Assembly: GCA_012295275.1 (NCBI GenBank)
Contig: CM022679.1
Span: 16,461,842 to 16,525,841 of the forward strand
Origin: Chrysomallon squamiferum
Taxonomy: Eukaryota > Mollusca > Gastropoda > Neomphalida > Peltospiridae
Direction of reading: 5' to 3'
Length of the DNA stretch: 64,000 nucleotides
Shown: positions 1 to 13,536 of the stretch, one piece after another
How positions within the stretch are numbered: the stretch's first letter is position 1
How the letters are laid out: every line of letters starts with the position of its first letter
Position numbers and translations under genes: made by a program
Notes under the pieces: model-generated
The model's input: the letters and a program-made list of their open reading frames with translations, nothing else
Told to the model about the DNA's origin: nothing
Databases searched by the model: none

Positions 1-912
1 GCATGTATATATGTGTGTGTGATTTGTGTGTGCGTATATTATGTATTCATGTGTGTGTGTTAATCTGTGTACCCGTTTGTATGCCTGTGTGTGGTACGAA
101 TGAATGCAGTTAAATATACTGCTATCATTTTTCCCTTCCCTTTCTTTTTAAAAAATAAAAATAACATAAATAATAATAATTCACCATCAGCTATCAAATT
201 TTTGTTTTCTGTGAGAAATTAGAGACGAAGTAATTAAGGTATCACCCTCCATCTCACAACGAAACCAATTACGTCGTGTCTCACCACAACCCCTCTTCCA
301 TTTCGCCCTACCCATCCAGCCAATTCTTCTAGTGTGTCGCCCACCCACCGACGCCTGTCTCCTGCACTAGCGGGCAGTTCACAGTCACAGAGTTTTAAGC
401 TATGAACATTAAACATGAAGTCAGACCAGCTGCTATCAGAATTATAAGAACGAGGAGGCCACTTGAGGTGTTAGCACTAATTTCCTTATGGCGTTGCGTG
501 CAGACAAAAAGCCAAACAACGCATAACACAATGCATTCTTACCGGGGGTGAATAAAAATGTAAAAAATTTCAAAATTTTAATCCCCGCATTCTTTTAACG
601 CCTAGAGGGGACCCCCTTGATGATTGCCGTAAATGAATTATGTAGACTGGGTGCGTGGAAATAATTTTTTTCTGTACTATCAGGGGTAAATAGGATTTAG
701 CTTTGGGACAGATTGTCTGGCTTTTGTGTCACAGATCACAATATCTATCTCAATCAGCAGATTTTCTTTCTTTCTTTCTATTGTAGTTAAGTCTCCATTC
801 GAAGGTGTAATGAGTGCTGAGTGTAAATAATATCATGTCTGAAGAATAATTATATAGAAAACTGTAATAGTTTATTACCTACTAAAACGAAACATAAATA
901 ATCACAGTGTGT

Positions 913-954
<42 letters not shown>

Positions 955-1023
955 ATATGAGTATGTGTATGCGTATTTATAAAAGTGCACTACCAATGCA
1001 AACAAAATAAATTAGCAGATATG

Positions 1024-1084
<61 letters not shown>

Positions 1085-2200
1085 TGATGATAATACTCTT
1101 ACTAATAAAAACATGTTTTGTTTTATGTGTAGATTTTAGCATCTTTCTATTAATTTATTTCTCTGTCTGAAACTACCACATCATGATTAAACACACACAA
1201 ACACAATCACACACACGAATGTCAATTAAGTGAATCGAAAACAACGATATTAATAATGTTATTATAAAGAAAACGAAATGATATTTATTCAAATTGAAAA
1301 CATTAATAGTAATTTGTTTTGTTTTGTTTTTTTAAATTCAGATATATCAATCACTCAGTCAATTTAAAACGAACATTATTCATCTGAATGTGGAACATGT
1401 GTTGCTCAGAAGAAGAGATAACAGATTCACTGAATACAAAACAAATTAACTGAGAATAGTCATAACAGCAAGGTAAGCAGTTTGAAGTTTTATACTTGTT
1501 TATTTAAGTTGCAGGATCGAAAAACAGAAAAAGAAAAAAGAGTAGTCTGAGTATTGTAATGCAAATAACGTCCACGATTAAATAAACTTAACTATATCAA
1601 AATTACGACAACATTAAAAACAACAGCAGCAGCAACAACAACAACAACAACAACAATAACAACAACAGTAATAATAAAACTGCAAAAAAGAACTATTACG
1701 GGTGTGAGTGAAGGACCAGAGCGTACCCAATATTTGAAGATATTTTGACCAAACATATTTTGCTCGATTCAGGGTGTTGTTTCATTTATTCCTGAGTATT
1801 ATTTTAAGCAAATACAAATATAGAAAAATAATAAATAATAATCTGTAGAACCTGTCTTTCTCTCTGAAAAACAAAAACAAAACAAACAAACAAATGAACG
1901 AACAAACAAACAAACAAAAAATAAAGAAATAAATAAAGAAAAGAGAAAATAGAAAAAGAATAAATAATAATAATAAAAAAAAAACTCTGCGTGCAGTAAA
2001 ACAAATACAATATTATTTTGAAATATACAAAATATATTTATTCAATTAGAATAAAAATACACTTTAGCGAATGCATTATATATTTATGGATGTTATACAT
2101 CATAGAGTCAAACAAAATATGTGAACCGTTAAAAATGTTGGTATGCATTCCTTCTTTTTTCTTTTTAAAAAGAAGGAAATAACTGCAACAACGGTGTGTT
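1..2200. other. Non-coding AT-rich sequence, no gene seen
   Basis: TG-rich start (1-110), a moderately GC-rich patch at 240-380 without a supported exon, the (GT)n and (AAT)n tracts listed separately, a (CAA)n run at 1621-1672 and A-rich stretches at 1860-1990. Confidence 0.7.
907..1077. repeat. (GT)n at 907-953 and (AAT)n at 1026-1077
   Basis: Two simple repeats separated by about 70 bp of unique AT-rich sequence. Confidence 0.9.
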
Positions 2201-2246
2201 CAGTATAAAAAGAATTAAATTACCGTAAAAGAATTTACATTATTTT
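2201..2246 (+). repeat. Short dispersed repeat, copy 1
   Basis: AAAAAGAATTAAATTACCGT then AAAAGAATTTACATTATTT matches 11422-11475 with two substitutions and one indel. The family is unknown. Confidence 0.7.
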
Positions 2247-2393
2247 GCAAATGGCAGTAAGAAAATACATGAAGAATGAAAAATTTATTATCGAAATTGT
2301 AGTCTTGATCCTGAGACAAGAATTTTACAAAAAAACAAAAAAAAAACAAAAAAAAAAAATAGAACGAAGACTATATCATATTAAAAACGTATT

Positions 2394-2396
<3 letters not shown>

Positions 2397-2472
<76 letters not shown>
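2397..2472. repeat. (GA)38 microsatellite
   Basis: Pure GA dinucleotide run of about 76 bp. Confidence 0.97.
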
Positions 2473-2474
<2 letters not shown>

Positions 2475-2858
2475 ATGAAGGTAGACAGGTCAGCTGGTAC
2501 TAGATCCCAATTATAGGTGGAATCTCAGTTCTTCTTTATGGCTCAGATTCACATTCCGTTTATTTGACAAAAAACAGTTTTTAATTAACCTTATAATGTA
2601 AGACAGACGAAGGGGAGGTCACTATTTGTCAACTATTTTTCAAAAGCTTTGTGTTGTCTGTTTTTTATAAGATGTCTTGTGTAATTCTGTCTTTATGCAA
2701 AGATAACGTTAGTACGAACAAGTAAATCAAATGCTAATTAAGTGTTAATACATTTACGTGTTCAAATGAAGGACAAAAAAAAAAAAATTAAATAAAAAAT
2801 AATGCCATGCATAACGATTCTTACAAGCATGTACAGTAAATGGCGACCTAGAACAAAG

Positions 2859-2999
2859 ATTAAAATGTCTCTGAGCAAACCGCATTCTTAAATAACAAAA
2901 CAAAACTGAGTTAAAGACTACACACTATTTTTAAATATTCTTAAAAAGAAATATAATTCAGATGACAAATATATATCTCTGTAAAAGACACTATTTACC
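2859..2999 (+). repeat. Dispersed repeat copy A with (ACT)n tail
   Basis: About 140 bp aligns with 34723-34862. Shared blocks include TAAATAACAAAACAAAACTG and GACAAATATATATCTCTGTA. Similarity starts abruptly at GATTAAAAT, and the unit runs directly into an (ACT)n array in both copies. The class is unknown; it could be the 3' part of a non-LTR element or SINE with a trinucleotide tail. Confidence 0.85.
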
Positions 3000-3135
3000 A
3001 ATACTCCTACCACTATTACTACTTCTGCTACTATTACTACTACTCTTACTACTGCTATTACTATTACTGCTACTACCTCTACTACCTCAACTACTACTAT
3101 AGCTATTAGTAATCCTACTACTACTACTAGTATTG

Positions 3136-3172
<37 letters not shown>

Positions 3173-3321
3173 CACTACTACTACTACTACTACTACCATA
3201 CCACTACTATTGCTACTGGTACTACTCCTATTACTACTAGGATTGCAACTACTACAACTAGTACTATAATTAGTATTGCCACTACTACTACTACTGCTAC
3301 TACTACTACTACCACTACTAT

Positions 3322-3366
<45 letters not shown>

Positions 3367-3500
3367 CACTATTACCACTACTATTGCTACTAGTACTACT
3401 ACTACTATTAGTACTACTGCTACTACTACTACTATCAGTACTAATACTACTAGTATTGCTACTACTACTACTATTGCCACTACTATTACTATTGGTAGTA
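2999..3500. repeat. (ACT)n imperfect trinucleotide array
   Basis: About 500 bp of ACT/ATT/GCT triplets dominated by ACTACTACT. The Val-rich and Leu-rich open frames across it are translations of the repeat. Confidence 0.95.
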
Positions 3501-3520
3501 CTATTCTGCTACCGGTAACA

Positions 3521-4416
3521 TACAGTTTACTCTGTACTACAACCCTCGTTTCATTTTTTCAAAACAACAAAGTTTTCTGCTTTTTCTAAATCCCAACTTA
3601 AAAAAAAAAAAAAAAAAAAAAATCGTTTTTCTTTCTCTTCATCTCCAAGCCCCAATCTAAATAATCAATTCACTCAACTATTAAATGAGCAAACAACGAA
3701 CTTCTAAATATGCTCCCTTAGTCACTGTTCTTGAATCTCAATTGTACACTAGCACGAACATAAGCTGCGGACAAATTATGGAACAAAATGAAGTTTGAAA
3801 TGAAAGAAGCGAGAAGTAAAGGGAGACGTCCAAGATAAATTAATGGCTTCAGAAAAAAACGAAGATGGAAACTGGAGATATAGCATACGCCATATAATGG
3901 GATAAGTAGATGTTGTTTATGATGTTTATCTACCTGATATATTGGCAAATCTGATGATTGCAATTTTAACTTCTTTCTTTTTTCTCTCCCACTTTTGCTC
4001 CGAGCATGCGCATAAGTATAAAGCAAATGGCAGACGATTGCTATTGTTTTCAAAGACAGCAAATGTTTTTCCAGAGCTGTGTGGTATGTTTTAGCTTTGT
4101 TTACACTAACAATCACATATCCGATTTCAGAAACACCACAGGGGCCAACGAGTGCTAATTTTGGTGAAATATTTAAATACTGATCCAAAAGATAACAGTA
4201 TAGTAGGGGAGAAAAAAGGCTAAAGCAGAATTTTTTATGTCAAAAAATACAAAAAAGAAATAACATAATTTATCTACTTTAATAAAGAAAGAAATTATTT
4301 TGTGATAACTTTTTCCTAATATACTGTGTAGATAATCATAATATATTCAGTTTATTATTATTTTTGTTTTGGCTTCGTATTATTACGCTGGCTTCGTGTT
4401 AGTACTGTGACTTCGT

Positions 4417-4449
<33 letters not shown>

Positions 4450-5714
4450 ATTATTATTATTATTTTATTTTATTTATTTTTTTAACTCAATAAAGTATCT
4501 GTGTTTAAACATGTACAGGTATTATGTAATCCCAGACTATAAAAATGTGATAAATTTTGCTGTTAGTAAATAAAACTAAACGATTTATGTCAGACGTATA
4601 TGGAAGAAATTTAAAAACAGAAGGTTTATTAAATAATGTGCTGTAATATTTTTTAACAGATAATGAATATTAAACATTTTCTCACTTTTATTTAAAAAAA
4701 AAAAAAAATGAAAGAAAGAAAAAGGAACTGAGTGTGAAAACAGTTGGTTTAGGTTAAATTCAACAGACAAACCACTAACTTGTATGTGGTTGAAAGCGGT
4801 AGACGAGTCAGATATTTTAAATGACATAAGACCGATAAAACGCTGTAGGAGCCGAAGTGCAAATTGATGTTGGATGCCAGATTACCGAAACTTCAAAGCC
4901 GACGTATTGTCATTATTTACAACGTTTTGAGCGTAAGACAAAATAATTGCCATCAAATATGTACAGCTGTTTCACACCTCGCCAACAAAATGAGAAAGAA
5001 GAAAAAAAAAAAAAATCTACCGCATCTCTTTTGTTAACAATTTAGAAAAACTAAAAACCAAACCACCCATCTACGTTCGCGCCATTGCTACCAAGATTTA
5101 CAAGTCTGATATACGGGCTCTGAATTTTCCACGTTAATCGGTCACAGCAAATCAAAATGGAATCGACGCTTGAACGTTATGTGGGCCAAATTTGCTCCTT
5201 TGATATATATATTTTTTTTTTTTTTTCGTGAAGGTTTATTTTTCTTGTTTTTTTCGCGCTTTCCCAGCAGGTAATAATTTGTCTGACGATTCTGAAATGT
5301 TGTCGGTAACAAGACAAATTGTTGGAGTGTGACTACGTTGCATGAATGATGTTCAGGCAGACGTCAATCGACCCGCGGGAAGAATAGTCAGAGGTTTACA
5401 TTACTCAGCGGGTTCCCGACCTGGCTGGCGCCTCCTTACTGATACCCACCTGCTGAAGATTCGTCTCGAAACCTTCTCGCAGACTGGGTCTCGGGATGTA
5501 CCAGGCAAGGTTTCCTGGTGCAGAACACGTAATCCGAGCACGTGGTGGATAACACTTTGCTGAATTACTTCTTGAAAAGAAAGCGAATGGAAGAAAAACA
5601 AAATGCTTTCAGGAAACAGATTTAATAAGAAATGAAGAAACCAGTTACGACTTGATGGACAAACAAATACAATAAATCACCTCGTTTCGTTTTGTTATTA
5701 TTTGACTAACAGTT
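3521..5714. other. Non-coding, possible body of a minisatellite-flanked element
   Basis: A poly-A run at 3600-3621 and a 156-codon minus-strand frame (3718-4188) with no recognisable family, probably chance. From 4417 on this is the interval between the inverted and direct 38-bp repeats; 5340-5570 is GC-richer but shows no supported exon. Confidence 0.6.
4371..4416 (-). repeat. Inverted single copy of the 38-bp minisatellite
   Basis: The reverse complement of this stretch aligns with a little over one 38-bp unit of the array at 5715-6547. It contains GAAGCCAGCGTAATAATAC exactly, and the flanking bases differ at roughly eight positions. It is followed by (TA)n and (TTA)n runs. Confidence 0.8.
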
Positions 5715-6547
5715 TGAAAGTCAGGGTATTGATACGAAGTCAGGGTAACGATGCGAAGCCAGCGTAATAAAACGAAGTCAGGGTATTGATGCGAAGCCAG
5801 CGTAATAATACCAAGTCAGGGTATTGATGCGAAGCCAGCGTAATAATACCAAGTCAGGGTATTGATGCGAAGTCAGGGTATTGATGCGAAGCCAGCGTAA
5901 TAATACCAAGTCAGGGTATTGATGCGAAGCCAGCGTAATAAAACGAAGTCAGGGTATTGATGCGAAGCCAGCGTAATAAAACGAAGTCAGGGTATTGATG
6001 CGAACCCAGCGGAATAATACCAAGTCAGGGTATTGATGCGAAGTCAGGGTATTGATGCGAAGCCAGCGTAATAAAACGAAGTCAGGGTAACGATGCGAAG
6101 CCAGCGTAATAATACCAAGTCAGGGTATTGATGCGAAGCCAGCGTAATAAAACGAAGTCAGGGTAACGATGCGAAGCCAGCGTAATAATACCAAGTCAGG
6201 GTATTGATGCGAAGCCAGCGTAATAATACCAAGTCTGGGTATTGATGCGAAGCCAGCGTAATAATACCAAGTCTGGGTATTGATGCGAAGCCAGCGTAAT
6301 AATACCAAGTCTGGGTATTGATGCGAAGCCAGCGTAATAATACCAAGTCAGGGTAACGATGCGAAGCCAGCGTAATAATACAAAGTCAGGGTATTGATGC
6401 GAAGCCAGCGTAATAATACCAAGTCTGGGTATTGATGCGAAGCCAGCGTAATAATACCAAGTCTGGGTATTGATGCGAAGCTAGCGGAATAATACAAAGT
6501 CAGGGTATTGATGCGAAGCTAGCGGAATAATACAAAGTCAGGGTACT
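5715..6547. repeat. 38-bp dimeric minisatellite array (about 22 copies)
   Basis: Tandem units of 38 bp. Each consists of two related 19-mers, AAGTCAGGGTATTGATGCG and AAGCCAGCGTAATAATACC, which agree at about 12 of 19 positions. In places the first 19-mer is repeated twice (near 5860 and 6030), so units also change by 19-bp steps. Variants such as TCTGGG for TCAGGG cluster towards the 3' half, suggesting recent block duplication. Short minus-strand frames across it only translate the repeat. There are no unique spacers, so it is not a CRISPR array. Confidence 0.95.
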
Positions 6548-7503
6548 GCATTTATTGAAACATTTTCATTGTTAATTTTTCATAATAAGAAATGTTTTTA
6601 CATTTCAGAAAGCTCCGATTTTTAAATTCTTTTTTCGAACAGAACATCTGATCATATCTAGATATATCACTCAAAGAATATTTCTTTGTTGATACGAAGC
6701 TTATTTTTGGGAAAATACTTTTATTAAGTGTCAGCACTGCATCTGTGATAAAGATGATACAGAGAACAAAAATTCGCTTTTGTCAATCACTGAGTTACTC
6801 TTACTGATTAGCAACAAGGATTTTTTTTAATATGCACCTTCCCACAGACTCCAGAAATTTTTTCTGTTTTATATAGTAGCAATTTTCTTAATTTCTTCTT
6901 TGTCTTTTAATTTTTATTTATTATTCTTTTGTTAAGATAATATTATTTATTAAATATGATAAAATGTTTTTGATCTTTTTGAAATTAGAACAACTTTTGA
7001 AACTCATTATTTTTCTTCTTCTACTGTTGCATTAGGATTGTATAAATAACGTTTTGATGTAGTTTATCACTTTAATGCGTATGTGTTTATTTAATTTTTA
7101 TTATATTACTCTGCTACCTTTATATTTAATCGTGAGTTAATGCAGCCAATTTCATGAGATTTATTACACATTTTCATGAGTGTTTAGACTAAATTGGAAA
7201 GTTGCAAGATGGTTTTGATTAATAACAGATTTAATATATTGTTACTGCCAGCTTACCGCAGCCAGTGAAACATTTGTTTTTATATTTTATTATTTTTACT
7301 GAAGATCATACATACGTAATATTCAGTTTATATTATCAATGAACCAATACTAAATGAAAACAAGGCTATAAATCAGTTATTTTTCACTGATATTTAACTG
7401 CAGAACGCTTTTTTTTTGGACTTAGAGCTAATGAAAAAGTAAATCCAGATGTGAAGTTTGAATCCGCTTCCTTGTATTAGAGATCTCACAGAGCGATGCG
7501 TGG
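6548..7503. other. Non-coding AT-rich sequence, nothing recognised
   Basis: T-rich and AT-rich unique sequence between the 38-bp array and the CA tract, with no supported exon. Confidence 0.7.
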
Positions 7504-7735
7504 CACACACCCACCCACCCACCCACCCCCACACACATACACAAACACACCCACACCCACACCCACACACACACACACACACACACACTTATACCAACAT
7601 ACACAAACACACATACATATACACATATACACACACACACATACTCATACCAACATACACAAACACACACACACACATACACACACACATATACACACAC
7701 ATATACACACACATACACAAACACACATATATACA
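7504..7735. repeat. (CA)-rich tract, ACACAC with ATAC and CCAC variants
   Basis: About 230 bp of imperfect CA repeats. The Thr-His-rich and Cys-Val-rich frames are artefacts of it. Confidence 0.95.
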
Positions 7736-8715
7736 TCATCTCGGAGTCAGGACATTAAACACAAAAAAATTTGTCATGCTAATTATGGCTGCAACGGAAA
7801 ATAGTCCAATAGTGTTTTAGTCCACTCACTGTCGTATTCATTCTTACCAATCAGCCATTCATTTAAAATAAAATAACATAATGAGAGCTACGTAAATGGC
7901 ATTACTGGGTATTGAAATGTTTTAGTTATTCCCGAATTTGTAGCATCTGTTATTCAGTTAGTCACTAATATTTGAAATTTCCAAGTTTACTCATCAAAGT
8001 CAGTAATAAAGAAAGGCCATAAGCGCTGGGTAAAAGGGTCGTGGTTTACTGGGTTTCGTCCTCGGAGACGATGTCTAGAAAATGCAGTTTCATCTCACTT
8101 AAACACACTTATCAGAACATTACTGTATGTATTACGAGGTGTGAAACAACGCTGTCATTGATCGTTCAGACTCTACCATCGTCAGTTAGTCTGGCAGACT
8201 TGTGGAAGATGTCCTAAGAGGCCATGAGTCATCAAGTGTCCAGTCTGGCATTTCGGTTCAACGCGCAGGGTTACAGTTCAGCGATAGAGCTGCTTCTACA
8301 GAGCGGTCTGCCTACAAGATCGCATCACATCAATCCGGCCTTTAACTAATTTCACGTTCCATCCGTGCTCCGTGCTAGGAGAATATCTGAAAAGATAATA
8401 TTTCCTCAGCTGATTCTATTACTATTATTACAAAAACTAACATCTGATACAAAAAGTGTATTTGAGATACAACAACAAATATAAATAATAAAATAAATAA
8501 ACAAATAAATAATAAAATTAAAAATTATGAGTGTGTGTGTGGGTGTAAAATTTAAAAAAATATTAAAAAGTAATAACACAAAAAGCAACAAGAGAACATA
8601 ATTAATAAACTGCTTAATTATGTAGAATTACCTGTTTGTCACAAGTTATTTTTTTATGGTGAAATTTAAAAACGTTATTATTAAAACTATTTAACGTGTG
8701 TATGTATGTGTTTGT

Positions 8716-8718
<3 letters not shown>

Positions 8719-8808
<90 letters not shown>
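8719..8808. repeat. (GA)n microsatellite
   Basis: A pure run of about 90 bp, followed by 200 bp of decayed GA/GACAGA sequence. Confidence 0.96.
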
Positions 8809-8814
<6 letters not shown>

Positions 8815-11025
8815 AAAACAGATATAGATAACAAAAATGTAGAGAAATAACGACAGAGAGACTTATAGACAGTGAAAGAGAGAGCGGGACCTGTAGTCAG
8901 ACAGATAAACGGACAGACACCTACAGTGACATATATATATACATAGGCAGGCAGACAGCAAGTGAAAATGAGAAAGAAAGAAAGAGAGAGGTGAAGAAAA
9001 GAGAAGGAAAAAGGTCTACAAGTTCATATCGTGCCTGTGAGAATGTAAACTTCTCGGAACTAATTCTCTTCCTGAAGTGAAATGTAACACCATTGACAGC
9101 GATCTACAACTTGTAATGACCGAGGTGAATTCTTTATTAAGTATGATTTGCTTAATGGCATCGCAACAGTATGCGATAAGCATATCTGATCCGCGGTCAC
9201 GTGATGCGCTTCCATCCACGCTTGCGCGAGAATGCTAACTTGGTGTACTTGGAGCCGTCAATTTGGTTTCGGCTCTGAAAGAAGGGATGCCCGTTTGATG
9301 GACGTACATTACGTTACAGTCGTTTCGTTGTTGGGACAACACTGCTGCGCGTATATGAAGGAATTACAAATCAAATTGTGTGAAGGCGTTCTGTGCCTTA
9401 CGTGCAAGTTGCAAATTAACCATTTCTGGTCATAGCTTTTTTTTTTTTCTTTTTCATTTAATTTTTTTTTTTTTTTTTTTTTGGATGCCAGTGGAGGATT
9501 TTTTTCTTGCAGTGAGCCTCACCCCTCAAATCCTGGGGGTGATGCGTGCTGCGTGGTTCAAGACCTCACCAGGTGGTGCAAAAAACAGTTTTCAATTTGG
9601 ATAATTTTCTTCAATTCTCAAAAACAAACAAAAACCATAGGTGGAGGTAAGTTCACTTTTTTTTTTTCACTTTATTTCTATTTAATTGTTATTTTTTGTT
9701 TTATGATCTTTCTGAAGGAGTTTAACATTTGATTATGTAAGAAAGCACAACGGTAAATGGAAACTAAAGTCAATGTTTTTAAAGATTTTGTCAAAGTGAC
9801 GCTTTATTTCAGCGCTGAGGTGACAAATACCAGAACATGTTAATTGCGATAACGCATCTCTCGTGTGAATGCTGCTGCGCCTAAAATACATCTACAAATT
9901 ATTTTGACTTGATTTTAATCCATGCTAGCGAGACACCGCCGTCCTGTGAATTCAACTCAGAGTAAAGATCCATGAGAAAGAAGAGAAATCCTCACCATTT
10001 TTAACATCCAGATGACAAACGAGTTGAATCGTTTGTAGACTTCTCAAAATAGCATTTTAAACATATGCTTGTGTGTTTGTACGTTTACATTTATGGGTGA
10101 ATGCGAGTGAATGTTTTAAATTTCGTTTTGATTTGCAAAATATATTTAAATATTCAAAGTAAGTGACAGATTTCCCTATTATAATATTTTTACTTTCAGG
10201 ACACTGTTGATAATTTTAATTACTACTTCTTACTTCTGGTGAAGCATACATCCAACTGACGTTTTTGTTCATCTGGAGACCTTTTTATGTTTTATTTTTC
10301 TAATGTAGAAACTTTATTAGTTATGTCAGACTGAAAGAGAAGTATGCAGTATTTCCGATAAGAAGAAAAATTAAACTGATTGATTTTTTATATGTTTGGC
10401 AATTCTGCGTCAAAAACAGACAGCATCTCTGACAGCTGATGATTTTACTTTGAAACATTCCAGGAAAAGAATGCACCAGGGGCGGACCGTGCAGCTCAGA
10501 ACAGAGCAGCCCATAATTTTAGTGAAATTTAACATTATAAATAAATAAAGGTGAAGGAAAATAAGGGTTGGAGTGCGCCTGGTTTGCTGTCCCCTGGAGT
10601 ATTAGCTCTACGAGTATTAGCTCTCCGTTCATATAGACTGTGAGAAGCTAGACAAAATTACCTATAGTTCACTGAGGTTTTGTCGTTTATACTCGCTTAT
10701 CTTGTAACCCCGGGAGGCGGGCGTTTCTTTTTGTCGATTCTTCCCAGGGTCTTTCTTATCAGGTTGCCTTATTAGCAGAGTTCAAGGGTGAGGGTTAAAT
10801 GTTCCTAAGCTTCATTTACAGATGATCAAACTTCGTTTGCAGATTCTTTTCCATAGCATCTTCGTGATTTGGTACACCAGCACGATAGTTTGCTTAACTC
10901 CAAATATTTTCGAATGCATGCCTGTTTGAGCATGTTCTGTGTTTTATAAAGATTTCATACAGTAGATGTGAAGTCAATGTATTTTACAACAAATATGTCA
11001 GAATATTTCTTTTACTGAAGACGTA

Positions 11026-11040
11026 CTTTCTTCTTCTTCT

Positions 11041-11082
<42 letters not shown>
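11026..11082. repeat. (CTT)n and poly-T run
   Basis: CTTCTTCTTCTT runs into about 40 T. It could be the tail of a minus-strand retroposed element, but no body is recognised. Confidence 0.85.
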
Positions 11083-11084
<2 letters not shown>

Positions 11085-11346
11085 CTATTTGGAATGCATC
11101 ATTTACTTACTTTCTTCAGTATCATTTTTACGGCCACTTAATATACACCTTCGTAGGTAATTCACTGTTTTGTGTATGAATACTTTTCATTCTGCGAAGT
11201 GTGTTAAATCTATATCTTTTGGATTCACTTTCATATTTCAGTCGGAGAGAAAAAATAGATTTAAAGCAAAATAAGTTAAAGCAATACAAAGGATTTCTGC
11301 AGTCAGGAATGTTATTATTATTATTTTTTTTTTTTTTAAACCCAAC

Positions 11347-11348
<2 letters not shown>

Positions 11349-11404
<56 letters not shown>
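11349..11404. repeat. (CA)28 microsatellite
   Basis: Pure CA run preceded by (TTA)n and T runs. Confidence 0.96.
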
Positions 11405-11408
<4 letters not shown>

Positions 11409-11421
11409 AAAAATAACAAAA

Positions 11422-11475
11422 CAGTATATAAGGCATAAAAAGAATTAAATTACAGTAAAAGAATTTAGATTATTT
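11422..11475 (+). repeat. Short dispersed repeat, copy 2
   Basis: This is the partner of 2201-2246. It follows a (CA)n tract directly, and an extra 8 bp (ATAAGGCA) sits after CAGTAT. Confidence 0.7.
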
Positions 11476-12835
11476 ACTATAATACAGAACAGTTTGGTAC
11501 GTTTTTAAAATTGACTTATCAGTCTTGAAACAGTCTCTGCAGGTTAAAACACTTCATTCGTGTACCATCTGAATAACTAGCTGTCATTTTAAAATCATCA
11601 GTGATTTTATCTAGAAATCAGTATTCATACAATCTAGCAATTGACATTTCATTATCGCATTTTTAACATTTAATTTCAGTTTATGCTGACTTATTTTCAA
11701 CTTTAATTCGTAGCTAAACCTGACAATGGAATAATTTGTGATAATAATATTAAATAGTTTCAGTGAGAAGAATGTCAAACTTGCATTTTAGAGCAATAGA
11801 AGTATTTTTTACTTTTCACAGATCAGCTTAGCAGATTTAATATCAACAGATGTCTCTTAATACTTGTTCACATTTTAAATTCATTTTTCGCAAAAAGATT
11901 CAGATGGTTTTAATTTACTTTTTTTACTTTTTTAAGTCGTAATTGTTTTTGACAAATACTCAACAGTGCTGGACGTGTTCTGTGAGAAATCTTTGTTAAG
12001 CATTTTTCACTTTATGAGTCGTGTGTGTCTGGTATGTGTGCACACTGTGTTGTATTTTGTGTGAGTGGATGTGTATATGTGTGTCATATATTGTGTGTGT
12101 GTGCGTGTGTGTGTGCATGCCTGCCTGCCTACGTGAAGACACTTATTAGCTTTAAACAAGATTACATTAACGAGTTAGAATGTATCAGAGGAGTATGTTG
12201 GGTTTGTGTATCGAATATGACTTAAACTGTTATATTTAGGTTTAGTCACAAATGACTCGGCATTAGCGCCACGCAGTCCAGTCTCGGTCCACTCACTGTG
12301 AGAGTCGGCTTATCTCTGACTCACTCGATGGCGATCAAAGTGACCTGTCTGATTCGTGACCAGACAGTTTTGTTTGCCTCCACACTTGAAGAGTTCTTCT
12401 CTCGAGACTTGGTCTTCTGTGCCTGAAATTAATCACAACTGTCGCTCTTTCTACAGCCAGACACGTTGGTAGACAACGTTTGAATATCCAATCAGACGTA
12501 ATGGTTGTTTGTTCGATCATTACCGTAATTCTACGTAGAAAACACGATTATAGTCCAACACTTACAAGATGAAAAGGTCTGATGAGGGAAAAGAAGAGGG
12601 AAAAAAAAAGATAATTACTTTGATTTTTCGTCTATGCGTTATTCCCATTTCGAAACACGAGAGAAATTTCATATATATCATTTTTCATAGCCAGGAAAAT
12701 ACCAAGTGTAATTATATTAAGAAATAACGTATATGTGATTAAAAAGAATTTGTGCTGCTTTCACATACATTTAAATATAAGGAAAGTAAAGAATTTAAAT
12801 AAGATCAGAACATCATGATGTAATGACTGCAATAT

Positions 12836-12940
<105 letters not shown>

Positions 12941-13279
12941 ACTTAGACAGATATATATATCTGTCTTTGTCTCTATCTTTCTCTTTCTGTCTCTGTTGAC
13001 TTGTGCTCCTCCTGAAGACAAATGTCTGTTACCGTTAAGCGGTTCGTTATTATTTTGCGTGCCACGCGACCTTCTTACTCTGAACTGAAATACATGAGAT
13101 CCAGTTCTATGGTAAACTCAGCAAGAAAATACTTTGTTCGTTAATTAGTTTAGAGCAGACACTAGATTAGCAGCTAAAGTAGTAGTGGGAAGACAAAATT
13201 GTTTCAGAGAACTAACTCAGTTATTAATTTATTTTCTGTGTTCTTTTCATTCTTTTTTTATTCGTACATATTAAGAGAT

Positions 13280-13536
<257 letters not shown>

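Noticed and set aside
2918-3518. Poly-Val and poly-Leu open frames
   Set aside because: Direct translation of the (ACT)n array in several frames; no non-repeat coding sequence.
3718-4188. 156-codon minus-strand frame
   Set aside because: No recognisable motif, no coding-like composition and no splice partners. A frame this long is expected by chance in 64 kb read six ways.
6120-6346. Minus-strand frames with a repeated WYYYAGFASIP-like unit
   Set aside because: A translation of the 38-bp minisatellite, which shifts frame every unit.
5715-6547. CRISPR-like array
   Set aside because: The units are contiguous with no unique spacers, and the host is eukaryotic.
7394-7820. Thr-His-rich and Cys-Val-rich frames
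   Set aside because: Translation of the imperfect (CA)n tract.
9481-9604. Cys-containing frame with possible flanking splice sites, and a B-box-like GTTCAAGAC
   Set aside because: No matching exon or family, and no A box at the right distance; evidence too thin for either reading.
10476-10600. hAT-like termini (CCAGGGGCGG and CCCCTGG)
   Set aside because: Only about six terminal bases agree between the ends, and no 8-bp target duplication was found.
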